Made by a program: the position numbers and the translations under genes
Shown: piece by piece, positions 1 to 7,883 of the stretch
How positions within the stretch are numbered: the stretch's first letter is position 1
How the letters are laid out: every line of letters starts with the position of its first letter
Source: an uncultured Caulobacter sp.
GTDB taxonomy: Bacteria > Pseudomonadota > Alphaproteobacteria > Caulobacterales > Caulobacteraceae
Reading direction: 5' to 3'
Length of the DNA: 19,778 nt
Assembly: GCF_937900395.1 (NCBI RefSeq)
Contig: NZ_CALCDX010000224.1
Coordinates: forward strand, 1-19,778
The notes under the pieces: model-generated
Told to the model about the DNA's origin: nothing
Seen by the model: only the letters and a program-made list of their open reading frames with translations
Databases searched by the model: none

Positions 1-2945
1 CCACCGGCGGCTTCGTCGGCATCGGCGGTCTGGCTTTCCTGAACCTGCGCAACCTCGGCGCGGCCCGGACCCTGGTCCTGGTCGACGGCCGTCGCCACGT
101 CGCCGGCGACCCGGGCGGCGCCTCGGTCGACGTCGACACCATCCCGAGCTCCCTGGTTCGCCGCGTGGAAGTCACCACCGGCGCGGGTTCGGCCCTGTAC
201 GGCGCCGACGCCGTGTCGGGCGTTGTCAACTTCATCATGCGCGATGACTACGAAGGCGTCGAAATGGACGCCGCCATCGGTCAGCTGGCGCAGAACACCT
301 CGGCCTACAACAAGAAGCTCTCGCTGACCGCCGGCAAGAACTTCATGGACGGCCGCCTGAACATCTACGGTTACGCCGAGACCCAGCGCTCCGACGTGGT
401 GTTCGACAAGGACCTGGCGATCTCGTGGGTTCGCAAGAACAGCCGCCTGGTGACCCTGGACGTCGACCCGACCAGCGCGGTCAACGACGGCGTCTTCGAC
501 GTGGATCGGCGCTTCAACCTGCGCACTCTGAACCGTCCTCTCGGCGGCGTTCTGGTGCTGGCCAACGGTACGCCCGGCAGCATTACGACCGATCCGGACA
601 TCCCGTACGGCGCCTGCGCCACCACCCAGGCGAACTCGGCCACCTTCTCGTCCAACTGCTTCGCCACCAATCCGGGCAAGACCTATCAGTTCCGCGCCGA
701 CGGCACGCCTTATCTGGCCGACTTCGGCGCCGGCCAGACGGCGGGCGCGGTCAACCGCGTCACCACGATCGGCGGCAGCGGCGACGCCCTGAGCGCGGTG
801 GAGACCAACCGTCTGCCTAAGCAGAAGGCCGAGCGCTTCCAGGTGGGCCTGAACTTCGACGTCAAGGAAAACGTCAAGTTCTTCAGCGAACTGAAATATG
901 TCGATGAAACCAACGTCGATATCTTCCAGCCGCACTTCGCCAACGTGAACATCCGCGCGTTCGGCCCGACCGAGTACTCCAACGACTACGGCGCGCTGAC
1001 CTCGTTCACGATCGGCCTGGACAACGCCTACCTTCCGGGCGAGGTCCGCAACGCGATCCTCAACAACCAGCGCACCGTCTACGGCGCGCCGACCGCGACG
1101 GCGGGCAGCGCGGTCACGGGCACGGTCAATGACCGTCGCGCCCTGCTGCGCGTGTTCAGCTACGATCTGGGCTATCGCCCGTCGATCGCCGAGCGCAACA
1201 CCACCCGCTTCGTCGGCGGCTTCCGCGGCGACTTCGACAAGCTGAGCTTCGTGAAGGATGTGTCCTGGGAGCTGGGCTACACCTACGGCAAGATGAAGGC
1301 CACCAACACCGAGCCGGAAACGATCGACGTCGAGCGCTACGCCTACTCGATCGACGCCGTGGTGGACACGGCCGGCGAGCTCGGCAAGGCCGGCGCCGTC
1401 GTCTGCCGCGTGCAGCTGCTGGCCAAGCGTGGCGTGCAGATCAAGAACCTGGACGGCGTCGCCTACGCGGCCAACGATCCGACCATCGCCGGCTGTAAGC
1501 CTTCGCGCGTGTTCGGCACCGGCGGTTTCGCGGACTCGAAGGATTACATCCTGACGAGCCTGGTCACCAAGGAGATGAACGAGCAGCACGACGTGCGCGG
1601 CTTCGCCTCGGGCAACCTGTGGGACTTCTGGGGCGCCGGCCCGATCGGCGTCGCCGTCGGCGGCGAGTACCGCAAGGAGCAGACCAGCGCGGACCTGACC
1701 GATTTCGGCACGCGAGTGCTTTTCGGCAACTCGGGCGGCGACCTGGCCAAGATCGGCTTCAGCGTCAAGGAAGGCTTCGGCGAACTTCGCGTGCCGCTGC
1801 TGAAGGACATGTTCCTGGCTGAGAATCTGGAAGTCAGCGGCAACTATCGCTACTCGGACTACTCGACCATCGGCACGACCAAGACCTGGGGCGTGAACGG
1901 TCAGTGGCGTCCGGTTCGCGACGTCGCGTTCCGCTTCACCTATGGCAAGTCGGTGCGCGCGCCGACTCTGGGCGAGCTGTATGACCCGCCGTTCGACACC
2001 TTCCCCAGCCTGACCGACCCGTGCTCGGCGCCGATCATCGCCGGCACCACCGACCCGCGCATCCGCGCCAACCGGATCAAGAACTGCGCGCTGCTCGGCA
2101 TTCCGACCACCTATGTCGACCCGAACCCGAGCTTCTCGAACAACGGTAAGGACGGCAGCAACCCGAACCTGAAGGCCGAAAAGTCGACCAGCCACACCAT
2201 CTCGGCGATCATCACGCCGCGCTGGACGCCGCGTCTGTCGATCGTGCTGGACTACTACGACATCAAGATCACCGACGCGATCTCGACCCTGTCGGCCCAG
2301 ACCCTCGCCAACCTCTGCGTGGACGAGGATGTCCTGAACACGGCCGCCTGCGCCGCCGTTCCGCGTCGTCCGGCCTCGGCCGGGCCCGACGCCTACGAGA
2401 TCGACGGCTTCACCCAAGGTCCGTTCAACTTCGCGGCCCTGCTGTCGCGCGGCATGGACTTCTCGATCAAGTACAACTTCGAGCCGGGCGACCTGTTCGG
2501 CGGCAAGGACTGGGGTCGTCTGGACCTGGGCGTGACGGGCAACTACCTGATCCGTCGTCAGGACTTCACCAACCCGACGGTCAAGGGCCTGGCCACCGAT
2601 CTGGACACCACCACGAACAACCCGCGCGTCCGCTTCCGCACGACCGCGACCTGGAGCAAGGGCCCGCTCGCGCTGACCTGGCGCGCGGACTACCAGACCG
2701 CCCAGGAGCTGTTCAACTACCGCCTGGTCGGCGAGAACAAGGACTCGCGTGAGAAGGACTACTTCGACACCGGCAGCTTCCTGCAGCAGGACATCTCGTT
2801 CCGTTACGACGTGAGCGAGAAGGCCTATCTGCGCGGCGGCATCAACAACGTGTTCGACGCCGAGCCGAATGTGCAGACCGGCTTCGCGGACAACTTCGAC
2901 CTCTTCGGTCGTCGGTTCCACCTGGGCGTCAATGTGCGCTTCTAG
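1..2945 (+). CDS. TonB-dependent receptor, 5' end missing
   Basis: Outer-membrane beta-barrel receptor that imports a ligand using TonB-ExbBD energy. The reading frame is open from base 3 and runs 980 codons to TAG, so the signal peptide, any TonB box and the start of the plug lie upstream of the window. The visible plug has the family signature: an NLR-LG-x-RTLVLVDGRR stretch, DVDTIP, then RVEV-TTGAGSALYGADAVSGVVNF. The rest is a barrel of alternating aromatic and polar strands, and it ends in the typical C-terminal Phe (GVNVRF) recognised by the BAM machinery. The internal ATG at 165 is a plug residue, not the start. Family and direction are certain. The substrate cannot be read from the sequence, and no neighbouring transporter or enzyme hints at one. 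Confidence 0.95.
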   Translation, partial: TGGFVGIGGLAFLNLRNLGAARTLVLVDGRRHVAGDPGGASVDVDTIPSSLVRRVEVTTGAGSALYGADAVSGVVNFIMRDDYEGVEMDAAIGQLAQNTSAYNKKLSLTAGKNFMDGRLNIYGYAETQRSDVVFDKDLAISWVRKNSRLVTLDVDPTSAVNDGVFDVDRRFNLRTLNRPLGGVLVLANGTPGSITTDPDIPYGACATTQANSATFSSNCFATNPGKTYQFRADGTPYLADFGAGQTAGAVNRVTTIGGSGDALSAVETNRLPKQKAERFQVGLNFDVKENVKFFSELKYVDETNVDIFQPHFANVNIRAFGPTEYSNDYGALTSFTIGLDNAYLPGEVRNAILNNQRTVYGAPTATAGSAVTGTVNDRRALLRVFSYDLGYRPSIAERNTTRFVGGFRGDFDKLSFVKDVSWELGYTYGKMKATNTEPETIDVERYAYSIDAVVDTAGELGKAGAVVCRVQLLAKRGVQIKNLDGVAYAANDPTIAGCKPSRVFGTGGFADSKDYILTSLVTKEMNEQHDVRGFASGNLWDFWGAGPIGVAVGGEYRKEQTSADLTDFGTRVLFGNSGGDLAKIGFSVKEGFGELRVPLLKDMFLAENLEVSGNYRYSDYSTIGTTKTWGVNGQWRPVRDVAFRFTYGKSVRAPTLGELYDPPFDTFPSLTDPCSAPIIAGTTDPRIRANRIKNCALLGIPTTYVDPNPSFSNNGKDGSNPNLKAEKSTSHTISAIITPRWTPRLSIVLDYYDIKITDAISTLSAQTLANLCVDEDVLNTAACAAVPRRPASAGPDAYEIDGFTQGPFNFAALLSRGMDFSIKYNFEPGDLFGGKDWGRLDLGVTGNYLIRRQDFTNPTVKGLATDLDTTTNNPRVRFRTTATWSKGPLALTWRADYQTAQELFNYRLVGENKDSREKDYFDTGSFLQQDISFRYDVSEKAYLRGGINNVFDAEPNVQTGFADNFDLFGRRFHLGVNVRF

Positions 2946-2957
2946 AAGCTGATCAAG

Positions 2958-2986
2958 CCGGGAGCGATCTTCGCGGTCGCTCCCGG
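2958..2986 (+). terminator. Hairpin just after the TonB receptor gene
   Basis: Perfect 10-bp stem (CCGGGAGCGA pairing with TCGCTCCCGG) with a 9-nt loop, 12 nt after the stop codon. No T-run follows, so it may protect the 3' end or help stop transcription rather than be a full intrinsic terminator. Confidence 0.45.
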
Positions 2987-3002
2987 TCGTCAGGCCGAGA
3001 AA

Positions 3003-3037
3003 AGAGGCCCGCCTTCCATGGGAGGCGGGCCTTTCTC
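3003..3037 (+). terminator. Probable intrinsic terminator of the TonB receptor gene
   Basis: A 10-bp stem, AGGCCCGCCT (3005-3014) pairing with AGGCGGGCCT (3023-3032), with an 8-nt loop, followed on the + strand by TTCTC. On the - strand the stem is followed by CTTTTCTC, so it could act in both directions. Confidence 0.65.
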
Positions 3038-3055
3038 ATTCTGAGATGCGAAGAC

Positions 3056-3090
3056 AAAAAGGGGCGGCCCTCGGCAGGCCGCCCCTTTTC
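3056..3090. terminator. Bidirectional terminator between convergent genes
   Basis: A 13-bp perfect stem: AAAAGGGGCGGCC (3057-3069) pairs with GGCCGCCCCTTTT (3077-3089), loop of 7 nt. On the - strand it ends in TTTTTGTCTT, placed 20 nt after the response regulator stop. On the + strand it ends in TTTTCTTT. It is the strongest intrinsic terminator in the window and closes the kinase-regulator transcript. Confidence 0.85.
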
Positions 3091-3109
3091 TTTGCGCGAA
3101 TGGTTTTGT

Positions 3110-3478
3110 TCAGGCCGTCTGCGCGACCAGGCCTTCCAGCACCCGACGCAGGTCGGCCTCGCGAAAGGGCTTCTGCAGCACGGCCGAGCCCTTGTGGTCT
3201 TCGCTGATGCCGGCCTCGCCATAGCCGCTGGCGAAGGCGAAGGGCACGCCCCGGGCGCGCAGGGCGTCGGCGACCGGGAAGATCGGGCGGCCGCCCAGGT
3301 TCACGTCCAGCAGGGCCGCGTCGATGTCCGCCGAGCCGGCCAGCTTCAAGGCCTCCTCGATCTCGGCGGCGGGGCCGACGACCGTGCAGCCAAGGTCGGT
3401 CAGCATGTCCTCGACCAGCATGGAAACGAGCGCTTCGTCTTCGACGACCAGCACCTTCAGGGACGACAGTGTCTTCAT
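3110..3478 (-). CDS. Single-domain response regulator, FATGUY type
   Basis: A lone receiver domain of 122 residues with no output domain, so it acts by protein contact or phosphotransfer. Visible residues: acidic pocket E13-D14-E15, phospho-acceptor D58 in ALLDVNL, S84 in the F-A-S-G-Y segment, and K103 in the L-Q-K-P loop. The F-A-S/T-G-Y motif marks the FATGUY receivers tied to alphaproteobacterial general stress signalling (Sphingomonas SdrG, Caulobacter MrrA, LovR). The gene starts 3 nt after the kinase stop, with GGAG (3488-3491) inside the kinase 3' end as ribosome site, so the pair is one transcript and probably one pathway. From gene order I suspect this is the MrrA orthologue, but that rests on memory of the Caulobacter map and is not proven here. 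Confidence 0.92.
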   Translation of the reverse strand: MKTLSSLKVLVVEDEALVSMLVEDMLTDLGCTVVGPAAEIEEALKLAGSADIDAALLDVNLGGRPIFPVADALRARGVPFAFASGYGEAGISEDHKGSAVLQKPFREADLRRVLEGLVAQTA

Positions 3479-3481
3479 AGA

Positions 3482-5080
3482 TCAGGGCTCCAGCGCGCGC
3501 AGGGGCAGCGCCATGTGGCAGACGAGTCCAGAGGCATCATAGGTCAGCTCGACCCCCCCGGATAGCTCTGCCGCAAGGCCGCGTTCAAGAAGCCGCGCGC
3601 CAAAGCCGCGGCGGGTGGGGGTCTTGACCGTCGGGCCGCCCCGCTCGGCCCAGGTCAGGCGCAGGAGATTGGGCTCGAGACGCCAGGAGACGATCACGCG
3701 GCCGTCCGGAACCGACCAGGCGCCGTACTTGACGGCGTTGGTCGCCAGCTCGTGGATCCCCATGCCCAGCGCCACCGCCGCCTTGGGATTGAGGCGCAGG
3801 TCCGACGCGTAGTCGAAGGTGACGCGATCCTCCCCGGCCATGGCGTGCAGCTCGCCATCGAACACCTCGCGCAGGCTGGCGCCTTCCCAGCTTTCGCGGG
3901 TCAAGAGGTCATGGGTGTGGGACAGGGCGATCAGGCGGGCTTCGAACGCCTCGCGGAAGAATTCGGGAGAGGCGTTGGAGCGCAAGGTCTGGGCCGCGAT
4001 CGACTGCACCGTGGCCAGGCTGTTCTTGACCCGGTGGTTCAGCTCGTTGACCAGCAGCTTCTGGCGTTCCTCGGCGCGCTTGCGCTCGGTGATGTCCAGC
4101 GAGACCCCGGCCAGGCGCCGCACGCCGCCGTCGTCGGCGGTCTGTGCCGCGCGGCCCCGGGCGTGCAGCCAGCGCAGCTCGCCGTCGGCGGGCAGGATCA
4201 CGCGGTATTCGACGTCATAGTCCGCGCCGTCGCGGATCGCGCTCTCGATCGCGGCCATGATGCGGGGACGGTCTTCGGGATGGATCGTGGCGATCAGGTC
4301 CGCGAAGGTGAAGGACTGGTCGGGGCGGCGGCCGTAGTTGGCCTTGCACAGGTCCGACGCTTCATAGGCCCGGGTGGCCACGTCCAGGTCCCAGGAACCC
4401 ATGCGTCCGGAGTCCAGCGCGAACTTCAACCGCTCCTCGGCGCGACGCCGCTGGTCCAGCTCATCCAGGGCGGCGGCGTTGATCCTGATAGACTCGATGG
4501 TGACCGCCACCTGGGCGCCGAGGCCGACCAGCAGAGCCTCGTCGCGGGCCGTGAAGCGCCCGGGCTCGGGATCGCCGAAGAAGAGGCCGCCCAACACCGC
4601 GCCTTGGGGCGTGGTCACCGGAATCGCCAGGTAGCTGCGCACCGGCAGATGGCCGGGCGGCATGCCGCGCCGGGGCGCGTTGCGGCCATAGCGCGGGTCC
4701 TGGGTGATGTCGTCCGACCGCACCACGCCCGCGCCGTCGAAGGTGGGCGCGAAGACCTCGGTCTTGCGCGGCATCGGGAAGCTCGCGAACGCTTCGGGCG
4801 GCGCGCCGGACAGGCGATAGAGGGTGTAGGATTCTCCGTCCGCGCCCACGACATTGTAGAAGAACGCCCCATAGGCCGCGCCGATGATCTCGCGCGCGCC
4901 GTCGATCACCGCCTGGACGCAAGAGCCGACGTCGCTGCTGGAGGCCACCGACTGGGTGACGCGCGCCAGGGTCTCGGACTTACGGACTTCATCGGCCAGC
5001 GCGGCGCGCGCTTCGGCCAACTGCGCGCGCAAATCCGCTTCGGACCCGCCGCGAATGTCGGTCTTAGCCGCCGTGACCAA
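3482..5080 (-). CDS. HWE-family sensor histidine kinase (GAF-PAS)
   Basis: Probably soluble sensor kinase, 532 residues, no membrane segment. Order: short coiled coil (about 15-45), GAF domain (about 45-200), PAS with PAC (about 215-335, ending in DITERKRAEE), dimerisation/phospho-acceptor helix with H349 in NELNHRVKNS, then the ATPase domain. The latter has the HWE hallmarks: His in the N box (H443-E-L-A-T-N448) and W477-A-E479 in the G1 region. HWE kinases feed the PhyR/NepR/sigma EcfG network and single-domain receivers in alphaproteobacteria. The gene is followed after 3 nt by a receiver gene and preceded by a stress-type promoter. The start is TTG, chosen because GGAGG lies exactly 6 nt before it. 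The GAF ligand is unknown. Confidence 0.93.
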   Translation of the reverse strand: MVTAAKTDIRGGSEADLRAQLAEARAALADEVRKSETLARVTQSVASSSDVGSCVQAVIDGAREIIGAAYGAFFYNVVGADGESYTLYRLSGAPPEAFASFPMPRKTEVFAPTFDGAGVVRSDDITQDPRYGRNAPRRGMPPGHLPVRSYLAIPVTTPQGAVLGGLFFGDPEPGRFTARDEALLVGLGAQVAVTIESIRINAAALDELDQRRRAEERLKFALDSGRMGSWDLDVATRAYEASDLCKANYGRRPDQSFTFADLIATIHPEDRPRIMAAIESAIRDGADYDVEYRVILPADGELRWLHARGRAAQTADDGGVRRLAGVSLDITERKRAEERQKLLVNELNHRVKNSLATVQSIAAQTLRSNASPEFFREAFEARLIALSHTHDLLTRESWEGASLREVFDGELHAMAGEDRVTFDYASDLRLNPKAAVALGMGIHELATNAVKYGAWSVPDGRVIVSWRLEPNLLRLTWAERGGPTVKTPTRRGFGARLLERGLAAELSGGVELTYDASGLVCHMALPLRALEP

Positions 5081-5086
5081 TATGCC

Positions 5087-5091
5087 CCTCC
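5087..5091 (-). promoter_or_regulatory. Strong ribosome site fixing a TTG start
   Basis: On the - strand GGAGG is followed by a 6-nt spacer and then TTG (5078-5080). No ATG or GTG in this frame is as well placed, so the kinase starts at TTG. Confidence 0.75.
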
Positions 5092-5123
5092 AGTCTGGCC
5101 GCCCCTGACCAGCAATGGCGCAA

Positions 5124-5148
5124 AACGCGTGGGTGGGGATTCGGTTCC
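5124..5148 (-). promoter_or_regulatory. General stress (EcfG/sigmaT-type) promoter
   Basis: The - strand reads GGAAC (5148-5144), a 16-nt spacer, then CGTT (5127-5124). This is an exact match to the alphaproteobacterial EcfG promoter pattern GGAAC-N16/17-CGTT. It sits in the 86-bp gap after the CBS protein gene, about 44 nt before the kinase TTG, leaving a short leader of roughly 35-40 nt. It would drive the kinase and response regulator together in response to stress. Confidence 0.75.
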
Positions 5149-5166
5149 GCCGCCCTCAAATGATGG

Positions 5167-6453
5167 TCACAGACCGTCGTTCTCATTCAAGGGCGGGCTA
5201 ATGCGTAAGGCGGTGATCTGGTTGCGTTGGCGACGCAGAACCTGGAAGCGATGGCCGTGGAATATGAAGGTCTGGCCCGGCTCGGGGATCATTTGAGCCT
5301 CGTGGATCACCAGGCCGGCGATCGTCACCGCCTCGCCCTCGGGCAGTCGCCAGTCCATGGCCCGGTTCAGGTCGCGCACGGGGACGTGGCCGTCGACATT
5401 GACCGAGCCGTCCTGCTGCTTGCGCACCCCGTCCAGGGTGGTGTCGTGCTCGTCGTCGATCTCGCCGACGATCTCCTCGAGGATGTCCTCCAGGGTCACC
5501 AAGCCCTGCAGCGCGCCGTACTCGTCGACAACGAGGGCGAAGTGGCTCTTGCGCTTGAGGAAGGCGTTGAGCTGGTCCTTGAGGTTGGTGGTGTCCGGGA
5601 TGAACCACGGCTCGCGCAGGATGGCGGCGATGTCGAGGCCGTCGACGCCGGTCGGGCACTCGGCCAGGGCCTTCAGGAGATCGCGGGCGTGCAGCACCCC
5701 CACGATGTTGTCGGGCTCGTCGCGGTAAAGCGGGATTCGGGTGTGCTGGGCCTCCAGCACCTCCTCGACCAGCTCGCGGGCGGGCAGGGCGGCGTCCAGC
5801 AGGACCATCGACTTGCGGTGGACCATGATCTCCGAGACGTCCATGTCCGAGAGGTCCAGCACCCCGCCCAGCATCCGCCGGTCGTCGGTCTCCACCAGGC
5901 CTTCCGAGTGATGGTAATCGACCGCGCCGCGGATCTCCTCGTGGGCGGCCAGGACGTCGACGGCCATGTCCAGCTTCACGCCGAAGATCCGCAGGGCGCG
6001 GCGGACGATCCACTGGATGACATAGATCACCGGGCCAAACAGCCGCACGATCAGCAGGGTCGGCCCCGACAGCGCGCGCGCCACGTCGTCCGAGCGGATG
6101 ATGGCGACGGTCTTGGGCAGCACCTCGGCGAAGACCAGCACCAGCACGGTCATGGCGGCGGTGGCGACCGCCACGCCCCAGGGGCCGGGTATCAGGGTGG
6201 TCAGCACCTGGGTCGCCAGGGCCGAGGCCAGGATGTTGATCAGGTTGTTGCCCAGCAGCACCGCGCCGATCATCGTCTCCTGGTCCGAGAGCAGCTTGTT
6301 GACCCGCCGCGCGGGCGCGTCGCCCTCGCGCTCCAGCTGGTGCATCCGCGCCCGACTGGCGCCCGTCATCGAGGTCTCCGCCGCCGAGAACAGCGCCGAG
6401 AGGGTCAACAGGGCGATGACGATGGGCGCGAGGCCGAGCAGGGCGGTGAGCAT
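5167..6453 (-). CDS. CNNM/CorC-type membrane protein with CBS pair
   Basis: 428 residues. An N-terminal DUF21/CNNM membrane domain (about 1-190) begins with a hydrophobic helix carrying the conserved S-A-A-E-T motif, and further helices lie near 60-80, 92-115 and 130-155. Two CBS repeats follow (about 205-330, including ALVVDEYGALQGLVTLEDI). A CorC_HlyC domain closes the protein (about 345-425). Members are linked to magnesium/cobalt efflux or resistance; the older name haemolysin C/TlyC is misleading. The acidic DILEEIVGEIDDEHD stretch between CBS and CorC domains is typical. No clear Shine-Dalgarno lies before the ATG, and a 16-bp palindrome lies about 40 nt upstream. It is separated from the kinase by a separate promoter, so linkage to stress signalling is only positional. 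Confidence 0.93.
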   Translation of the reverse strand: MLTALLGLAPIVIALLTLSALFSAAETSMTGASRARMHQLEREGDAPARRVNKLLSDQETMIGAVLLGNNLINILASALATQVLTTLIPGPWGVAVATAAMTVLVLVFAEVLPKTVAIIRSDDVARALSGPTLLIVRLFGPVIYVIQWIVRRALRIFGVKLDMAVDVLAAHEEIRGAVDYHHSEGLVETDDRRMLGGVLDLSDMDVSEIMVHRKSMVLLDAALPARELVEEVLEAQHTRIPLYRDEPDNIVGVLHARDLLKALAECPTGVDGLDIAAILREPWFIPDTTNLKDQLNAFLKRKSHFALVVDEYGALQGLVTLEDILEEIVGEIDDEHDTTLDGVRKQQDGSVNVDGHVPVRDLNRAMDWRLPEGEAVTIAGLVIHEAQMIPEPGQTFIFHGHRFQVLRRQRNQITALRISPPLNENDGL

Positions 6454-6491
6454 GGGAGTGTTTTAGGGCAAGGGGGCGGCGCGGGGGAGAG

Positions 6492-6507
6492 GCGTTGAGC
6501 TCAACGC
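6492..6507. repeat. Perfect 16-bp palindrome before the CBS protein gene
   Basis: GCGTTGAGCTCAACGC is a perfect dyad, lying 38 nt before the CBS protein start and just after the rtcB terminator hairpin. It has no natural loop, so a protein-binding operator is more likely than an RNA hairpin. The binding protein is unknown. Confidence 0.45.
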
Positions 6508-6510
6508 GAA

Positions 6511-6540
6511 ACGCCGCCCGGTCTTGCGACCGGACGGCGT
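6511..6540 (-). terminator. Probable terminator of rtcB
   Basis: A 13-bp stem with one mismatch: ACGCCGCCCGGTC (6511-6523) against GACCGGACGGCGT (6528-6540), 4-nt loop TTGC. In the - direction it comes 3 nt after the rtcB stop and is followed by only TTT, so termination may be partial. Confidence 0.6.
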
Positions 6541-6543
6541 CCG

Positions 6544-7761
6544 CTAGCCCTTCACGCAAACGACTTGGCGCAGCGTGTGGACGATATCGACCAGGTCGTT
6601 CTGGGCGGCCATGACCGCGTCGATGTCCTTGTAGGCCATCGGCGTTTCGTCGATCACGTCGGCGTCCTTCCGGCATTCGACGCCGGCGGTGGCCGCCTCG
6701 TGGTCGGCGATGGTGAAACGGCGCTTGGCCTCGTTACGGCTCATCGCCCGTCCGGCGCCGTGCGAGCACGTGCAGAACGAGTCCGGGTTGCCCCGGCCGC
6801 GCACGATGAACGACTTGGCGCCCATCGAGCCCGGGATGATGCCCAGCTCTCCGTCCTTGGCCGACACCGCGCCCTTCCGGGTCAGGTAGACGTCCTTGCC
6901 GAAGTGCTTCTCCCGCGACACGTAGTTGTGGTGACAGTTCACCGCATGCTCGGTCACGGTCAGGTCCGGGAACGTCCTCTTCAGCACGTTCAGCACCTGG
7001 TCCATCATCACTTCACGGTTGGCCAGGGCGTACTTCTGCGCCCAGGCCACCGCCCGCACGTAGTCGACGAAGCCGTCGCTGCCTTCGGCGAAGTAGGCCA
7101 GGTCCTCGTCCGGCAGGTTGATGAACCAGCGCCGCATCTCGTGCTTGGCCCGTTCGATGAAGTAGGTCCCGAACTTGTTGCCGACGCCCCGCGAACCTGA
7201 GTGCAGCATGACCCAGACGTCGCCAGCTTCGTCGATGCACAGCTCGACGAAGTGGTTGCCGGTGCCCAGCGTGCCCAGGTGGCCGTAGCCGCGCGGGTGA
7301 GCCGCCTTCGGGTTACGAGCGACGATGTCGTCGTATCCATCCTTCAGGGTCGCCCACTTCTCGGCAGCGATGGCCGGCGGCTCTGACTGCCAGGCGCCCT
7401 TGTCGTTGCGCCCGCCGTTGTCGGTCCGGCCATGCGGCACCGCGGCCTCGATGTCCGAGCGGACGCCGAACAGATTGTCCGGCAGGTGCTCAGCCCGGAT
7501 CGAGGTGCGGACCGCCATCATGCCGCAGCCGATGTCGACGCCCACGGCCGCCGGGATGATCGCCTTGTAGGTCGGGATCACCGAGCCCACGGTCGCGCCC
7601 ATCCCCCAATGCACGTCCGGCATCACCGCTACGTGCTTGTGGATGAACGGCAGGCTGGCGACGTTCCGCAGCTGCTTCAGCGCCGACTCCTCGATCGGCA
7701 CGCCTTGGGTCCACGCCTTGATCGGCGCCCCATCGCTTTCGATGTGTGTGAAGCCGCTCAT
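6544..7761 (-). CDS. rtcB: RNA-splicing ligase RtcB
   Basis: Ligates RNA ends bearing 3'-phosphate or 2',3'-cyclic phosphate to 5'-OH ends, using GTP and Mn2+. The 405-residue protein matches the length of E. coli RtcB (408). Visible metal and catalytic residues: D76 and C79 in VGVDIGCGM, N169-H170 in GTGNHF, H187 in LHSGSRG, the NCHHNY pair at 277-278, and H334 in CSHGAGRAMSR, the His that is guanylylated. The frame is open 19 codons further upstream, but the ATG at 7761 has AAGGAG 6 nt before it and starts at the family position (MSGFTHIES). Nothing resembling the sigma54 promoter or RtcR gene of the E. coli rtc locus is visible. The leader holds competing hairpins, described separately. 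Confidence 0.96.
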   Translation of the reverse strand: MSGFTHIESDGAPIKAWTQGVPIEESALKQLRNVASLPFIHKHVAVMPDVHWGMGATVGSVIPTYKAIIPAAVGVDIGCGMMAVRTSIRAEHLPDNLFGVRSDIEAAVPHGRTDNGGRNDKGAWQSEPPAIAAEKWATLKDGYDDIVARNPKAAHPRGYGHLGTLGTGNHFVELCIDEAGDVWVMLHSGSRGVGNKFGTYFIERAKHEMRRWFINLPDEDLAYFAEGSDGFVDYVRAVAWAQKYALANREVMMDQVLNVLKRTFPDLTVTEHAVNCHHNYVSREKHFGKDVYLTRKGAVSAKDGELGIIPGSMGAKSFIVRGRGNPDSFCTCSHGAGRAMSRNEAKRRFTIADHEAATAGVECRKDADVIDETPMAYKDIDAVMAAQNDLVDIVHTLRQVVCVKG

Positions 7762-7782
7762 CGGCTTCTCCTTTCCAATCCG

Positions 7783-7855
7783 CCCCTCCTGGCGTCTTGG
7801 TCGAAGGCTTTCCCGCACAAACGAAGAACCCCTCCGGCCAGGCCAGGAGGGGTTC
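7783..7855 (-). promoter_or_regulatory. Competing hairpins in the rtcB leader
   Basis: On the - strand the hairpin GAACCCCTCC/GGAGGGGTTC (10 bp, 7826-7855, 10-nt loop) follows the mini-ORF stop and could be its terminator. Its CCCCTCCTGGC segment (7852-7842) is also an exact 11-nt complement of GCCAGGAGGGG (7793-7783), which lies just before the rtcB ribosome site. The two pairings exclude each other, which may control read-through or translation. The T-run after the first hairpin is weak (TTCTTCGTTT). Confidence 0.45.
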
Positions 7856-7883
7856 CTTCAGCTATCCCGAGTTCAGACGAACC

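Noticed and set aside
3752..5296. 514-codon open frame on the + strand opposite the kinase
   Set aside because: Antisense shadow of the kinase, with low-complexity His/Arg/Gly-rich translation and no ribosome site.
5198..6676. 492-codon - strand frame overlapping the CBS protein and rtcB end
   Set aside because: Alternate frame of real genes, nearly all Arg, Gly, Pro and Ala. It would run through the rtcB terminator.
7762..7818. 19-residue N-terminal extension of RtcB
   Set aside because: It is Arg-rich, unlike RtcB, and overlaps the leader structures. The downstream ATG has an ideal ribosome site.
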